A DNA stretch of 64,000 bases, from contig NZ_WUBR01000001.1 in assembly GCF_009807005.1 (NCBI RefSeq), positions 744,001 to 808,000 on the forward strand, written 5' to 3'. A model generated the notes under the pieces. It was not told the DNA's origin and did not search any database. It saw nothing but the letters and a program-made list of their open reading frames with translations. Below, piece after piece: positions 44,450 through 53,409 of the stretch (position 1 is the first letter of the stretch; each line of letters begins with the position of its first letter). The position numbers and the translations under genes were made by a program. Source of the stretch: Aurantiacibacter rhizosphaerae. Lineage in GTDB: Bacteria; Pseudomonadota; Alphaproteobacteria; Sphingomonadales; Sphingomonadaceae.

Positions 44450-44949
44450 CCTCGGGTAGGTATAATTTTTTCGCAGCCCAATTTGGGAATACGACGCTAA
44501 CCACCTCGATCAGCTCAGCTCTTGAGAAATACGCGTTGAAGCCGTCTGATGTCGAGATCGAGATAACAGAGACCGTCGTGTTGCGGTCCGACGACCAAAT
44601 ATTGAAGACGCTAAAGGCGCTGCGCGAGTCTGGCGTAAATATTGCACTTGATGATTTCGGCACCGGCTTCGCCTCACTATCCACATTGTCGCAATTGCCG
44701 GTGACCCGCCTTAAGATAGATAAGGCGTTCGTGGCAGATCTCGGAGTGAGGCCGCAAGGAAGCGCCATCGTCTCGGCCGTTGTTTCACTTGCGCAAGGTC
44801 TCAATCTCGAAGTTGTTGCCGAGGGGGTGGAGACTGAGGAGCAGCGACTGCGTCTGATGGCTCTTGGCTGCCATGAAGGGCAAGGGTTCTTGTTCGGGAA
44901 ACCTGCAAAACCCTCCGACTTGCTCGAAAATCGAAGATCGGCAGCATAA
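44450..44949 (+). pseudogene. EAL-domain (cyclic-di-GMP phosphodiesterase) C-terminal fragment
   Basis: From 44450 the frame reads NFFAAQFGNTTLTTSISSAL, then VEIEITETVV, the catalytic-site DDFGTGFASLSTLSQLPV, LKIDKAFV and VVAEGVETEEQ with GCHEGQGFLFGKPAKP. It lacks the N-terminal half with the EAL motif itself, cut off at the insertion sequence. The first ATG inside is at 44536. Such fragments lack key metal ligands and should be inactive. Confidence 0.88.
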
Positions 44950-45430
44950 AACGCATGTGAGTTAGCTATATAACTCTGTTGTAGACCAAGAGCGGCGAGG
45001 CAGCTTTCGACCCCGTTGCTGACACGAAATACATGGCCGCTTTACGCCCAATTTCAGCCAACCATTTCAACCTAGTAACAATACGGCTTCGCTCCAGACA
45101 CAGCTAGAACCACTGCGGAGCAGATCACCCCGCAGGCAATATTGCTCGTGCGGCCACTCTTATCGGTCGGCGGAATTTCTTCATATGTTCCCCATACCTC
45201 TATGGCTCCGCAGTCCCTGCAAGACAGGCGCGGAACGCTGCCAGCGCGCCTTCCACATCACGGGTGGCACAGAGCATTTTCTCTCTCCGGGCAACATTTC
45301 AGAAGTAGCCGAGATGGGTCTGCAATTTCCTTGCGCAGTCGTGATCTGACATTCGCGTCTCCGGTACCGATCCTTGCGGTAAAATCGTCTGCAGTTTGAC
45401 AATCTTTGCACGTGCAATATTAGGACGGAT
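44950..45430. other. Gene-poor stretch after the EAL fragment
   Basis: About 480 bases. Open frames on both strands between 45140 and 45420 match nothing recognised. It may hold the promoter of the following hypothetical gene. Confidence 0.45.
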
Positions 45431-45904
45431 ATGGATGTAACTGCAAACGAAGACGAGCAGATTAGTACAGACGAGCATCACGAAAAGTGGCGCCAGAAGG
45501 TCGAGGCCTGGCTTGCGGTTTGCGCTGATCCGTCCGGTCCCGAAGATGCCTCCGACCACTTGCGCTATTTCAAAACACTGCTTGCGAGCTCACCGCCATC
45601 GGTGGCGAAAGTCTTCCATTCAACCCAAACAGACAGACGGATCGATTCCCTGCTTTTGCAAAATGCGCTAGAATCCGCAGCAGCGCAGTTGCTGGCCGAA
45701 GTTCCACATGGATTTATGATTTCACGGCCTGTTGCTGGCCCCGCAATCTGCACGATCGTGCTGCCCGGTCTGAGTGACGAATTCACGTACGAGAGCAGCA
45801 ATGAGGCATTAGCCTTCGTTGGAGCCCTAGCCAAAGCCACGATAAAGCTTGCTCATGGCGAAAACCGACCTGCCGAACTCGCCAAGAAGCAAGTCCGGCA
45901 CTGA
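45431..45904 (+). CDS. Hypothetical protein, 157 residues
   Basis: ATG at 45431. The protein is soluble, mixed alpha/beta, with an acidic N terminus, a helical middle (SLLLQNALESAAAQLLAEVP) and a short strand region (AICTIVLPGL). No family is recognised. It is convergent with the regulator gene on its right. Confidence 0.5.
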   Translation: MDVTANEDEQISTDEHHEKWRQKVEAWLAVCADPSGPEDASDHLRYFKTLLASSPPSVAKVFHSTQTDRRIDSLLLQNALESAAAQLLAEVPHGFMISRPVAGPAICTIVLPGLSDEFTYESSNEALAFVGALAKATIKLAHGENRPAELAKKQVRH

Positions 45905-45921
45905 GACGCGCAGAACCTCTC

Positions 45922-46473
45922 TCAGTTCTTTAGCTCGATACTGGTGTGCGGCTTGCCTCTCCTTCCCTCGATCGCATTGTCGAGATTATCGAAGCCATGG
46001 TTTGCAGCACGCAGATCGGCCGCCATGCAATGCGACATTTGCATCACACCATCTGTCGTGAGGCTGACGAATTGAACGCGATTATCGGTCGTGCACGGTT
46101 CGGATGATACGAGGCCGCTCTCCTGCAGGACCGAGAAATAGCGCGTCGCCGTGCTTGTCGGGACGCCTGCCGCGATAAGCACTTGGGACTTGCGTGCGCG
46201 CTGTTCCTCCACCTTTTTCACGAACAGATAGAGAAGCATGTCCCAGCACGGTTCGCCGAAGAGCGACCGTGCAAATGTATTTAGGCGCCGTTGGCGATCG
46301 GTGAATTCCTTTGCAGCGCGAGCCCCCAGTGCTTGCAATGAGGCATATTCATATGTGACGACCTTGCTGGCTCGCAATGTGTATTTATTTTCCAGCTCAT
46401 CGGCCATTGACAGCATTTCATGAGCCATGCAGCGCAATCGGCTTGCGCGCCCGAAGTTTTCGTCATTAGTCAC
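45922..46473 (-). CDS. Winged-helix regulator, MarR-like
   Basis: The 183-residue protein has a long N-terminal helix and a winged-helix region: FVKKVEEQRARKSQVLIAAGVPTSTATRYFSVLQESGLV followed by RVQFVSLTTDG. The spacing fits MarR/IclR-type DNA binding. The start is GTG at 46473, overlapping the stop of the RadC-like gene by 4 bases (GTGA), so the two are translationally coupled. Its target is unknown. Confidence 0.65.
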   Translation of the reverse strand: MTNDENFGRASRLRCMAHEMLSMADELENKYTLRASKVVTYEYASLQALGARAAKEFTDRQRRLNTFARSLFGEPCWDMLLYLFVKKVEEQRARKSQVLIAAGVPTSTATRYFSVLQESGLVSSEPCTTDNRVQFVSLTTDGVMQMSHCMAADLRAANHGFDNLDNAIEGRRGKPHTSIELKN

Positions 46474-47054
46474 AATTTGCGCCCCTGTTTCAAACTAAAA
46501 GTACCATCAGTGCTGACGATGAGGTGATCGACGATCTCAAGATCCAGAGCGCCGGCAATCTCCACGAATTTCTCTGTGGAAGTGCGGTCCGCCTGGCTTG
46601 GTGTGCAGTCTCCCGATGGGTGGTTGTGCGCGATGAGTAGTTTGCTCGCGCCGAGGTCCAGCGCCCGGTGAACGAGGTGCCTGATCCTCAGCAGCAGCCC
46701 TGAAGAGGAGCCACGCGCAACGGTTTCGGAGGATAGATACATATTCGCGCGATCAAGAAAGACTGCGTGCATCCGCTCTTCGACGGGATTATTGAGCTTG
46801 CTGCGTAGGTGCTCGTGCAGGCCGACGTCGTCCGGCTGCACCTCGCAGCCTACAAGCTTCTCGTTCCCAGCAAACTTCATCAGGTTGCGCGCAGCGCAGA
46901 TCTTGGTCGCCGCGGTACTAAAGTCCGCGAGTGTGACCTCAAGAGCTTCAGGCGACGCTTCCAGCGCGCGCGCGATCGTACCGAACCGAGCTATCAGATG
47001 GCCAGCGACATCCTCGGCCTCAACGCCGATGAGTGGACTTAGGTGATCCGCCAA
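46470..47054 (-). CDS. RadC-like JAB-domain protein
   Basis: About 194 residues if TTG at 47054 is the start. It has a helix-hairpin-helix-like lead-in (DHLSPLIGVEAEDVAGHLIARFG) and the RadC C-terminal JAB domain: HAVFLDRANMYL, ASKLLIAHNHPSGDCTPSQADR (the H-x-H...S...D zinc site) and IVDHLIVSTDG. RadC-like proteins are common on mobile elements; their true role is not settled. The start is unclear because the frame overlaps the membrane protein gene upstream. Confidence 0.75.
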   Translation of the reverse strand: MADHLSPLIGVEAEDVAGHLIARFGTIARALEASPEALEVTLADFSTAATKICAARNLMKFAGNEKLVGCEVQPDDVGLHEHLRSKLNNPVEERMHAVFLDRANMYLSSETVARGSSSGLLLRIRHLVHRALDLGASKLLIAHNHPSGDCTPSQADRTSTEKFVEIAGALDLEIVDHLIVSTDGTFSLKQGRKL

Positions 47055-47503
47055 GGCGCGCTGGGAAAGCCGCGGCTCTTCCGGCGCAGGAGAGCCCTGA
47101 TACCGAACGCGAAAGCCAACATCTGCAAATAGGAAGGCAGCCGCACCAGAACCCAATAGGCGAGCGGGGCCATCTCTTGGAGAACGCCGCGCTGGAAGTG
47201 CATAGCCATCGCTATCAGTTGTGCGGCGAGTATCCATAACGGGTAAATCCTGTTCGCTCGCATTGCGATCGGGGTGAAAGCTGCAAACATCAGGCAATCG
47301 AGGATCAGCAGCGGAACTTCTATGCCCTGTGAAGGACTGAAAGCATTGATCTGCCGATATAAAATCTGGAACGCGATTGCCGCGATGAAGATGAAGCCGA
47401 TCAGCCTTTCAGGAGCTTCGCCGCGAAACCACGCGATCAGTGCTAGCGCGGCGAAGATTCCGTATTGCAGATGGTGCCTGTGTTCGATGAGCAGCATTTC
47501 CAT
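47039..47503 (-). CDS. Membrane protein, 154 residues
   Basis: Four to five hydrophobic stretches are visible: YGIFAALALIAWF, LIGFIFIAAIAFQILY, VPLLILDCLMFAAFTPIA, LWILAAQLIAMAMHF and YLQMLAFAFGIRALL. It resembles no family I can name. Its end overlaps the RadC-like frame. Confidence 0.55.
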   Translation of the reverse strand: MEMLLIEHRHHLQYGIFAALALIAWFRGEAPERLIGFIFIAAIAFQILYRQINAFSPSQGIEVPLLILDCLMFAAFTPIAMRANRIYPLWILAAQLIAMAMHFQRGVLQEMAPLAYWVLVRLPSYLQMLAFAFGIRALLRRKSRGFPSAPWRIT

Positions 47504-47545
47504 CTTTGCCAGCTAGCACATGGATGCCTGCCCACGGAACGCTGT

Positions 47546-47875
47546 TTATGCAGCTGTCTTGACGGCTCCGATGTACTTTTCGGTCGGGCAGCGCGTGCCA
47601 TCATCGGGAACCGCTGTGATCCGGGTGAAATCGTCCCGCAGCGACTTATGAGCCTTCGCGATGTCGGCTTGCGCCTCTACGAGCTTTGACATTGCGGACT
47701 GCACGCGCATCACGGCGGTCATGCCTTCGTAAGGCGCGACATCCGTCTGCGTGCGAACGTCCATCATGCTCTGCATGAGCGTAGCGTGGGCGTGGAGCGT
47801 CTGGTTGGCGAGGTCTTCCGCAGCGGCCAGATTGGCGGCAACGCGGCGGCCGGCGTGTTCAACATGCATGGACAT
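47546..47875 (-). CDS. Hypothetical helical protein, 109 residues
   Basis: The ATG has a GGAGGAG ribosome site just upstream. The protein is almost entirely helical (AANLAAAEDLANQTLHAHAT, then MSKLVEAQADIAKAHKSLRDD), with a weak resemblance to phasin-like helices. No function is assigned. It lies between the membrane protein and the LuxR-type gene, same strand. Confidence 0.5.
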   Translation of the reverse strand: MSMHVEHAGRRVAANLAAAEDLANQTLHAHATLMQSMMDVRTQTDVAPYEGMTAVMRVQSAMSKLVEAQADIAKAHKSLRDDFTRITAVPDDGTRCPTEKYIGAVKTAA

Positions 47876-47941
47876 TATAATTCTCCTCCACCCGCCGCTC
47901 CCTGGCAGATGATGCGATCCTAAATCGGAGGCGGAGAACCT

Positions 47942-48514
47942 TTAGGCCAGATTGCCGAGCGCATCCGCTACTGCGAGCAGGACCAGCAACAAGATTGCCA
48001 TCCCTATCGCAGCGCCAACGACATATGCCCAGCGGGCTGGCGCGGCGTGTTCACCGTCGAGCACCTCCGGGACCAGCCTTTCCTCACGCCGCGCCCTCCA
48101 AGGAGGTGTGGCGTCAAGGGTGAAACCATCCGAGAAATTCAACTCAGTTTCAGGCCGGTTCCGAGGCATCGAATTGCGAAATCCGTCGGTATTGGGGAGA
48201 TCGAAATTCTTCCATGTAAGTTTTTCCCCATCAGGCGCCCTTGAAAAATCGCGATTTTTTTCAAAAACTTTAACAGTATGGCTAGAGGGGCTGCCGGAAA
48301 ACTCTTCGCGTGCAAGTCGGGCCAACTCATTCTTCGTAATACCGCCGAACTTCTGACGTAGCGCTTCAATGCGCTTGGTCGCAGCCGATTCGGAAATGGT
48401 CAGGCGCGCGGCGATCTCTTTGGCAGTAAAACCCTCGGCAAGCAGTCTCGCCGTAGCGGTCTGCTTTTCGGTCAAACCTGCAAAGTGCGCAGTATCATTC
48501 TGAAAGCTGGACAT
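47942..48514 (-). CDS. LuxR-type helix-turn-helix protein with a C-terminal membrane anchor
   Basis: The 190-residue protein has a helix-turn-helix at residues ~13-60 (LTEKQTATARLLAEGFTAKEIAARLTISESAATKRIEALRQKFG), the GerE/LuxR DNA-binding pattern, at the N terminus rather than the usual C terminus. A polar linker follows, then one membrane helix near 162-185 (AYVVGAAIGMAILLLVLLAVAD). The domain order suggests a membrane-tethered one-component regulator. ATG at 48514 removes a 12-residue lead of poor likeness. Confidence 0.78.
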   Translation of the reverse strand: MSSFQNDTAHFAGLTEKQTATARLLAEGFTAKEIAARLTISESAATKRIEALRQKFGGITKNELARLAREEFSGSPSSHTVKVFEKNRDFSRAPDGEKLTWKNFDLPNTDGFRNSMPRNRPETELNFSDGFTLDATPPWRARREERLVPEVLDGEHAAPARWAYVVGAAIGMAILLLVLLAVADALGNLA

Positions 48515-48567
48515 GGGTATCCCATAGCCCAAGCGTCCACACTCTGCCAATCGGAGAATACGCGCTG

Positions 48568-48717
48568 TTACGAGGCTCGCAAGGCATCCAGAGCACTAGA
48601 TAGGTGAGCTGCGGCCCGGCTTTCGCCAGCCAGATCCAGATCGGCCAAGAGATCTTCTGCCCGCGCGACCAAATCCACCTTCACCGGTTTGCGACTGTCA
48701 GTTTCCGGCCCGCGCAC
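48568..48717 (-). CDS. Small helical protein upstream of the LuxR-type gene, 49 residues
   Basis: GTG at 48717 has GGAGG about six bases upstream and opens a frame to TAA at 48568-48570. The sequence MRGPETDSRKPVKVDLVARA continues as a helical segment ending ALDALRAS, with heptad-like Leu/Ala. It is followed 53 bases later by the LuxR-type start on the same strand. Its job is unknown. Confidence 0.55.
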   Translation of the reverse strand: MRGPETDSRKPVKVDLVARAEDLLADLDLAGESRAAAHLSSALDALRAS

Positions 48718-49188
48718 AATACCCTCCGTTCAACAAAGCCTTTTGATAAGCTTAGGAGAAAGCACGTTCCAAACCAAGCAAGCTAATCTAACGGTGACTT
48801 TGTTCTGTCGTGTTTCTCAATCGCTTTGACTTTCAGCAATGTCAACTGCTGTGTTGCAATGCAGCAGAGGGGCAATCCCGTACCACACTTTGATTATTAT
48901 CCCAGCGAGCTATCTATTTAGCCTGACCAGCTTCGATCATGAGGCATGAAACATTAACGCCATCGGCATAGACCGCTGCCAGCGTACGACCGTAGACGTC
49001 TTCTTCCTACCCCATGCCAGACACTCGAATGGAATGTAGCGCGCCGGCGAACTTATTCGCGAAAGTGCCTTGCTATAGAGCGCGAGGCCTTGGCTAAACT
49101 TGCCTTCGCGGCAGGCCCTTTGTCAGCCAATGATGGAGGGGTTCAGCGATATTAACTATTTTGCCGTAATTCTTGGATCTCAAGCTAC
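48718..49188. other. Gene-poor stretch upstream of the sensor kinase
   Basis: About 470 bases between divergent genes (the small protein and the kinase). It should contain both promoters; AT-rich runs lie near 48870-48910 and 49140-49180. No gene or repeat is recognised. Confidence 0.5.
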
Positions 49189-51345
49189 ATGTGTCGTCGT
49201 ATGTCCGCGCTTCGCCCTGTCTCTCCCAGTCTAAGCCGATTCCTTCTCGCCTCGGCCTTCTTTCTCGTTCCTCTCTCGCTTCTGGGGGTGCACTTCCTCC
49301 TGCTGGGTGAGTTCGAGGAAGTGCGCGATTATCGCGTCACGTCAGAACGGACAGTTGAGACGCGTTCTCTGCTCTCCCAATTCCTGACCTTGCATCTCGA
49401 TGTGGAAACAGCGGTTCGCGGCTACGTACTATCGGGTGACCCGGATTTCCTCGAACCTTATAGTGCCGCAGTTCCCAGGCGAGACTCCCTGTTTGCAAGG
49501 CTGCGGGCAGATGCCGACGCCGCCCGGCTTGCCCAGCTGGACGAATTGCTGGCGCTGTCGAACACCAAGCTGAAGATAGCTGCCCGAAACGTGCAGGACG
49601 TGCGCAGCGGCAATGTCGAAGAGGCGAGCCAGTTGATTACAAGCGGACGAGGGCGTCTGACAATGGGCGAAATCCGTTTGCTCATTGCCAGAATGGATGC
49701 CGAGGAGGCGAATGCGCTCACGGTATCAACCGAGGCGGGCGCTATCTTGCGCCGCGACGTTGAAAGAACCGTCACAATGCTGCTGGTCGGTATTGCCGTC
49801 CTGCTAGCGATTGCCTCGCTGCTAATCTTCTCATCTTCTCGAGAACGCCGAAAGGCCATGACGCAAGTGGAGCGATTGGCGAAGCGGCAGAAGGCGATGT
49901 TCGATGGCGGGGTGGATGGCATGCTGTGGCTCAATGCCAAGGGAAACATCCTGCGGATGAACCCGAGCATCAGCCGCATGTTCGGCTATGCCGAGAAGGA
50001 GCTGCTAGGTCGCAACAATCTTGTTCTCGTGGATACCGACTACTCCTTATCTGAATCGCAAGCTTGGCTTTCGACGGTTGGTACGGCCGGAGAGAACGGT
50101 GCCGGGTGCAGACAGGAATTCATCGGACGTCATGCGGATGGAACGACATTCGAGACCGAAGTCGCCATCAGCCGCGTGGCCCGCGGTCTAGAGCAAGAAG
50201 GGGAACCGCAATACGTCGCCTCGATCCGCGATATTTCTCATCGCAAGAGAGCCGAGAGAATGAAGGACGAGTTTGTCTCAACCGTGAGCCATGAACCGCG
50301 CACGCCGCTAACCTCCATCGCCGGATCGCTCGGCCTTGTGATGGGGGGCGCTGCGGGCCCGCTGGAGGAAAAGACGCGCAGATTGATCGGCATTGCTCAT
50401 GCCAACTGTGAACGCCTCATCCGCCTTATCAACGACATCCTCGACATCGAGAAGATCGAATCCGGCAAGATGGAGTTCGATATCCGACGAATGCAGGTGG
50501 CTCCGTTGCTGCGCCGTACCGAGGACGCAATGGCTGCTTTTGCGCAGAAGCACGATGTGGACCTTGAGCTAATTTTACCGCCTTGGCCACAATGCATCAT
50601 GGGCGATCCTGACCGTCTCGAGCAACTGATCACAAACCTCGTTTCCAATGCCATCAAACATTCGCCCCCTAGCGGAAAGGTGGAGATTGTCGGCGATATG
50701 CACAGTCGTTACGCGCGCATCGAAGTGCGAGACAGGGGAGCCGGGGTTCCGGTGGATTTCCGAGACCGCATCTTCGGCAAGTTCGCCATGGCAGACGCCT
50801 CCAATTCGCGAGTGAAGGGAGGTACTGGCCTTGGCCTATCGATCACACGCGAGATCGCGCGGCACCATGGAGGCGAGGTAGGCTTCGCTGACCGCGACGG
50901 TGGTGGTAGTGTCTTCTATGTCGATATTCCTCTCGCCAGGGAACAGCACGTTGGCGCCGCGCCAGAGACCGATGAAAACCTGCCACTTGTGCTGCATCTG
51001 GATGATGACGACGATACGCTGACAGTTGTCGCCAGCACGTTTGCTGGCAAGGCACGGGTCGTCTCCGTCCAAAGCGTGGGCGAGGCTCGCGCCGCGATTG
51101 CTTCTAAGGATCTGGCAGCGGCGATTATCGATGTCTCGCTGGATGAAGAGAGCGGTGCTGATTTCGCCAAGGAACTGCGTGAGAGGTTACCCGAATTGCC
51201 CTTGCTGTTCTTCACGGCATTCGATGATAGCGCCCAAGCCGGCGTGGCTGACCGGGCCTTGATCAAGAGTCGGGCGTCAGTCGACGATCTCGTCGAGGCA
51301 ACGATCGATCTCTTCATGAGGCGCCGGCAGGAGTCCCAGCGATGA
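49189..51345 (+). CDS. Hybrid sensor histidine kinase (CHASE3, PAS, kinase, receiver)
   Basis: The 718-residue protein has an N-terminal membrane helix (FLLASAFFLVPLSLLGVHFLLL), a CHASE3 periplasmic domain (FLTLHLDVETAVRGYVLSGD), a second helix near 195-215, a PAS domain (MFDGGVDGMLWLNAKG, IRMNPSISRMFGY), a HisKA box at His368 (TVSHEPRTPL), an ATPase domain (NLVSNAIKH, DRGAGVP, GGTGLGLSI) and a C-terminal receiver (LHLDDDDDTL, AAIIDVSL). The box has Pro where nearly all relatives have Leu (SHELRTPL). It overlaps the receiver gene by 4 bases. Confidence 0.9.
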   Translation: MCRRMSALRPVSPSLSRFLLASAFFLVPLSLLGVHFLLLGEFEEVRDYRVTSERTVETRSLLSQFLTLHLDVETAVRGYVLSGDPDFLEPYSAAVPRRDSLFARLRADADAARLAQLDELLALSNTKLKIAARNVQDVRSGNVEEASQLITSGRGRLTMGEIRLLIARMDAEEANALTVSTEAGAILRRDVERTVTMLLVGIAVLLAIASLLIFSSSRERRKAMTQVERLAKRQKAMFDGGVDGMLWLNAKGNILRMNPSISRMFGYAEKELLGRNNLVLVDTDYSLSESQAWLSTVGTAGENGAGCRQEFIGRHADGTTFETEVAISRVARGLEQEGEPQYVASIRDISHRKRAERMKDEFVSTVSHEPRTPLTSIAGSLGLVMGGAAGPLEEKTRRLIGIAHANCERLIRLINDILDIEKIESGKMEFDIRRMQVAPLLRRTEDAMAAFAQKHDVDLELILPPWPQCIMGDPDRLEQLITNLVSNAIKHSPPSGKVEIVGDMHSRYARIEVRDRGAGVPVDFRDRIFGKFAMADASNSRVKGGTGLGLSITREIARHHGGEVGFADRDGGGSVFYVDIPLAREQHVGAAPETDENLPLVLHLDDDDDTLTVVASTFAGKARVVSVQSVGEARAAIASKDLAAAIIDVSLDEESGADFAKELRERLPELPLLFFTAFDDSAQAGVADRALIKSRASVDDLVEATIDLFMRRRQESQR

Positions 51346-51704
51346 ACATCCTTTACATCGACGATGAACCCGACATCCGCGAGATCGCCGAGATGGCGCT
51401 GGAGCTCGATCCCCAGTTCCATGTGCGAACTGCGGCGTCGGGTTCGGCGGCCCTGGCCTTGATCGAGGATTGGATGCCCGATGTGGCGCTGCTCGATGTG
51501 ATGATGCCGGAGATGGATGGGCCGACCTTGCTGACGCATCTCAGGCAGGACGCACGCTTTGAGAACCTGCCAGTAATTTTTGTGACCGCGCGCGCCCAGC
51601 GAAGCGAATTGCAGAACTTTTCCACCATGGATGCCGTAGGCGTTATCGCAAAGCCCTTCGACCCGATGACGCTCTCGTCCAAGGTTCGCGAGCTGATTGG
51701 ATGA
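51342..51704 (+). CDS. Single-domain response regulator
   Basis: The 120-residue CheY-like receiver has acidic DDEPDI at residues 7-12, phosphoacceptor Asp52 (ALLDVMMPEMDG), Thr82 (FVTAR) and Lys104 (IAKPFD). With no output domain it probably relays phosphate. It overlaps the kinase before it and the HPt gene after it by 4 bases. Confidence 0.93.
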   Translation: MNILYIDDEPDIREIAEMALELDPQFHVRTAASGSAALALIEDWMPDVALLDVMMPEMDGPTLLTHLRQDARFENLPVIFVTARAQRSELQNFSTMDAVGVIAKPFDPMTLSSKVRELIG

Positions 51705-51976
51705 GCGCAGAACTGGAAATCAGGATGGCGCAAATGGCGGCGCGCTTTGCGGCTCGAGCCGGCGAACACGAGGCTGCGCTGCGAGCCGCAGTTGCCGCCG
51801 ACGACCGGGAGGCAATCGCCAGCCAGGCGCATAGGCTAGCAGGTATTGCGGGAATGTTCGGGCAGTCAGAGATCGGCGAAGCCGCTGCATGGCTGGAAGA
51901 GGTAGTCAAGATCGATGGAGACTACCTCGCCGCATCGGAACTGCTGTCTGCATTGCTCCGCGGTCTCGAAACCTAG
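51701..51976 (+). CDS. HPt (histidine phosphotransfer) protein
   Basis: The 91-residue helical bundle has the HPt signature SQAHRLAGIAGMFG, with His44 as the phosphate carrier. With the hybrid kinase and two single receivers it makes a His-Asp-His-Asp relay set. Its TAG stop shares bases with the stop of the convergent glycosyltransferase gene. Confidence 0.9.
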   Translation: MSAELEIRMAQMAARFAARAGEHEAALRAAVAADDREAIASQAHRLAGIAGMFGQSEIGEAAAWLEEVVKIDGDYLAASELLSALLRGLET

Positions 51977-53409
51977 CTTGTCGAGAAGCCCTTGCGGGTC
52001 ATCGTTCCCCAGCTTTGTTGCTTGCGAATGAATTGCCACCAGCCCTGGAGACGCCAGAGGTTCGAAAGCTGTCGGTAGCCAAAGTTCTCAAGCACCGCGA
52101 TTATCGCCAGCACGGCCAGTTCGCGTGCCTTTGGGAATCGGCGCAGCTGTATCTCTTCCAGCACGAGCGTTGCGATCGAGAGAGAGACGCCGAACATGAA
52201 CGTAACCGCCAGGAAGGCGAGCAACCAAGGCAGCGCCAGCAGTCCCAGGGCCCAGAGAAGGGGCACGAGAATATAGCCCAGCACTTCCAGCAACGGCCCG
52301 AGAACATCGACCAGAAGGATATGACCGAAGCCGACGATGCCGATCCGACCGTATCGCGGATTGAACAGCATGTCCTTGTGCTTGACGAAGCATTCCAGCG
52401 CACCCCGTTGCCACCGGGCGCGTTGACGGCCCAGCACCGACAGCGTGTCGGGACATTCGGTCCAGCAGACCGGCTCGGCAATGAAATCGATCCGGTAATC
52501 CCTTTTGGCTTCGCGCATCAGGCGATGGAGCTTTAGCACTAGTTCCATATCCTCGCCCACCGTGCCGTGGCTGTAGCCTCCGACCTCGACAACCTGACGT
52601 CGGCGGAACAGGCCAAAAGCGCCGGAAATGACCGTGAGCGCCTGCATCCTGCCAAGGCCGACCCGCGCCATCAGGAAGGCGCGCAAATATTCGACGATCT
52701 GCACCAAGGCGAGAAAGTTGCGGGGTAGCTTGATATCGCTGATGCGCCCAGAATCGACCTTGCAGCCGTTGGCAATACGGATCGTCCCCCCTGCGGCTAT
52801 CGTCAGGTCGGGCTCATCGATAAAGGGCCGGACAACCCGCAGCAAGGCGTCGGATTCAAGTATGGAATCTGCGTCAATGGCGCAGAAGAGCGCGGTGCGG
52901 CTGCAATTTATCCCCGCATTCAAGGCGTCGGCTTTGCCGCCGTTTTCCTTGTCCACGAGCAACAGGCGGGGCAGACGCGGCGACGCGTAGAAACCACGGA
53001 TCGGGGCGTGCTCGACGCTGCGATCGACGAAGCGGTCCACCTGTTCCAGACCGAATTCGGAAACGAGACGGTCCAGCGTGCCGTCCTTCGACCCGTCGTT
53101 GATCACAATCACCTCGAAATCGGGATATTGCAGCGCCAGCAAGCTGCGCGTGCTTTCCACGATAGTCAGTTCTTCATTGAAAGCAGGGGCCAGCACGGAA
53201 ATGGCCGGAGCCTGATCAGAGTAACGCCGCCATAGTGTAGCACTGCGCGGCACCGGCGGCCGTGTTCCCAGCGCAGCGCCTGCATAGAGCAGCAGCACGA
53301 AGTAGAAGACGATCTGCAGCAGTCCCGCAACGATTACCACCAGAGCAATCGCCTCGGCCGACGCGACCATCCACTCTGCAGGGTCTAAAATGGCGAAGTC
53401 CAAAGTCAT
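51973..53409 (-). CDS. Processive glycosyltransferase family 2 (PgaC/BcsA-like)
   Basis: The 478-residue protein has an N-terminal membrane helix (ALVVIVAGLLQIVFYFVLLL) and a GT-A domain with VIVINDGSKDGTLD, ALFCAIDADSIL and the Q-x-x-R-W-type LGRQRARWQRGA, then C-terminal membrane helices (LEVLGYILVPLLWALGLLAL). This layout is that of synthases that polymerise and extrude a polysaccharide. It overlaps the HEAT-repeat gene by 4 bases (ATGA). It is separate from the repeat-unit cluster at 12-30 kb. Confidence 0.87.
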   Translation of the reverse strand: MTLDFAILDPAEWMVASAEAIALVVIVAGLLQIVFYFVLLLYAGAALGTRPPVPRSATLWRRYSDQAPAISVLAPAFNEELTIVESTRSLLALQYPDFEVIVINDGSKDGTLDRLVSEFGLEQVDRFVDRSVEHAPIRGFYASPRLPRLLLVDKENGGKADALNAGINCSRTALFCAIDADSILESDALLRVVRPFIDEPDLTIAAGGTIRIANGCKVDSGRISDIKLPRNFLALVQIVEYLRAFLMARVGLGRMQALTVISGAFGLFRRRQVVEVGGYSHGTVGEDMELVLKLHRLMREAKRDYRIDFIAEPVCWTECPDTLSVLGRQRARWQRGALECFVKHKDMLFNPRYGRIGIVGFGHILLVDVLGPLLEVLGYILVPLLWALGLLALPWLLAFLAVTFMFGVSLSIATLVLEEIQLRRFPKARELAVLAIIAVLENFGYRQLSNLWRLQGWWQFIRKQQSWGTMTRKGFSTS

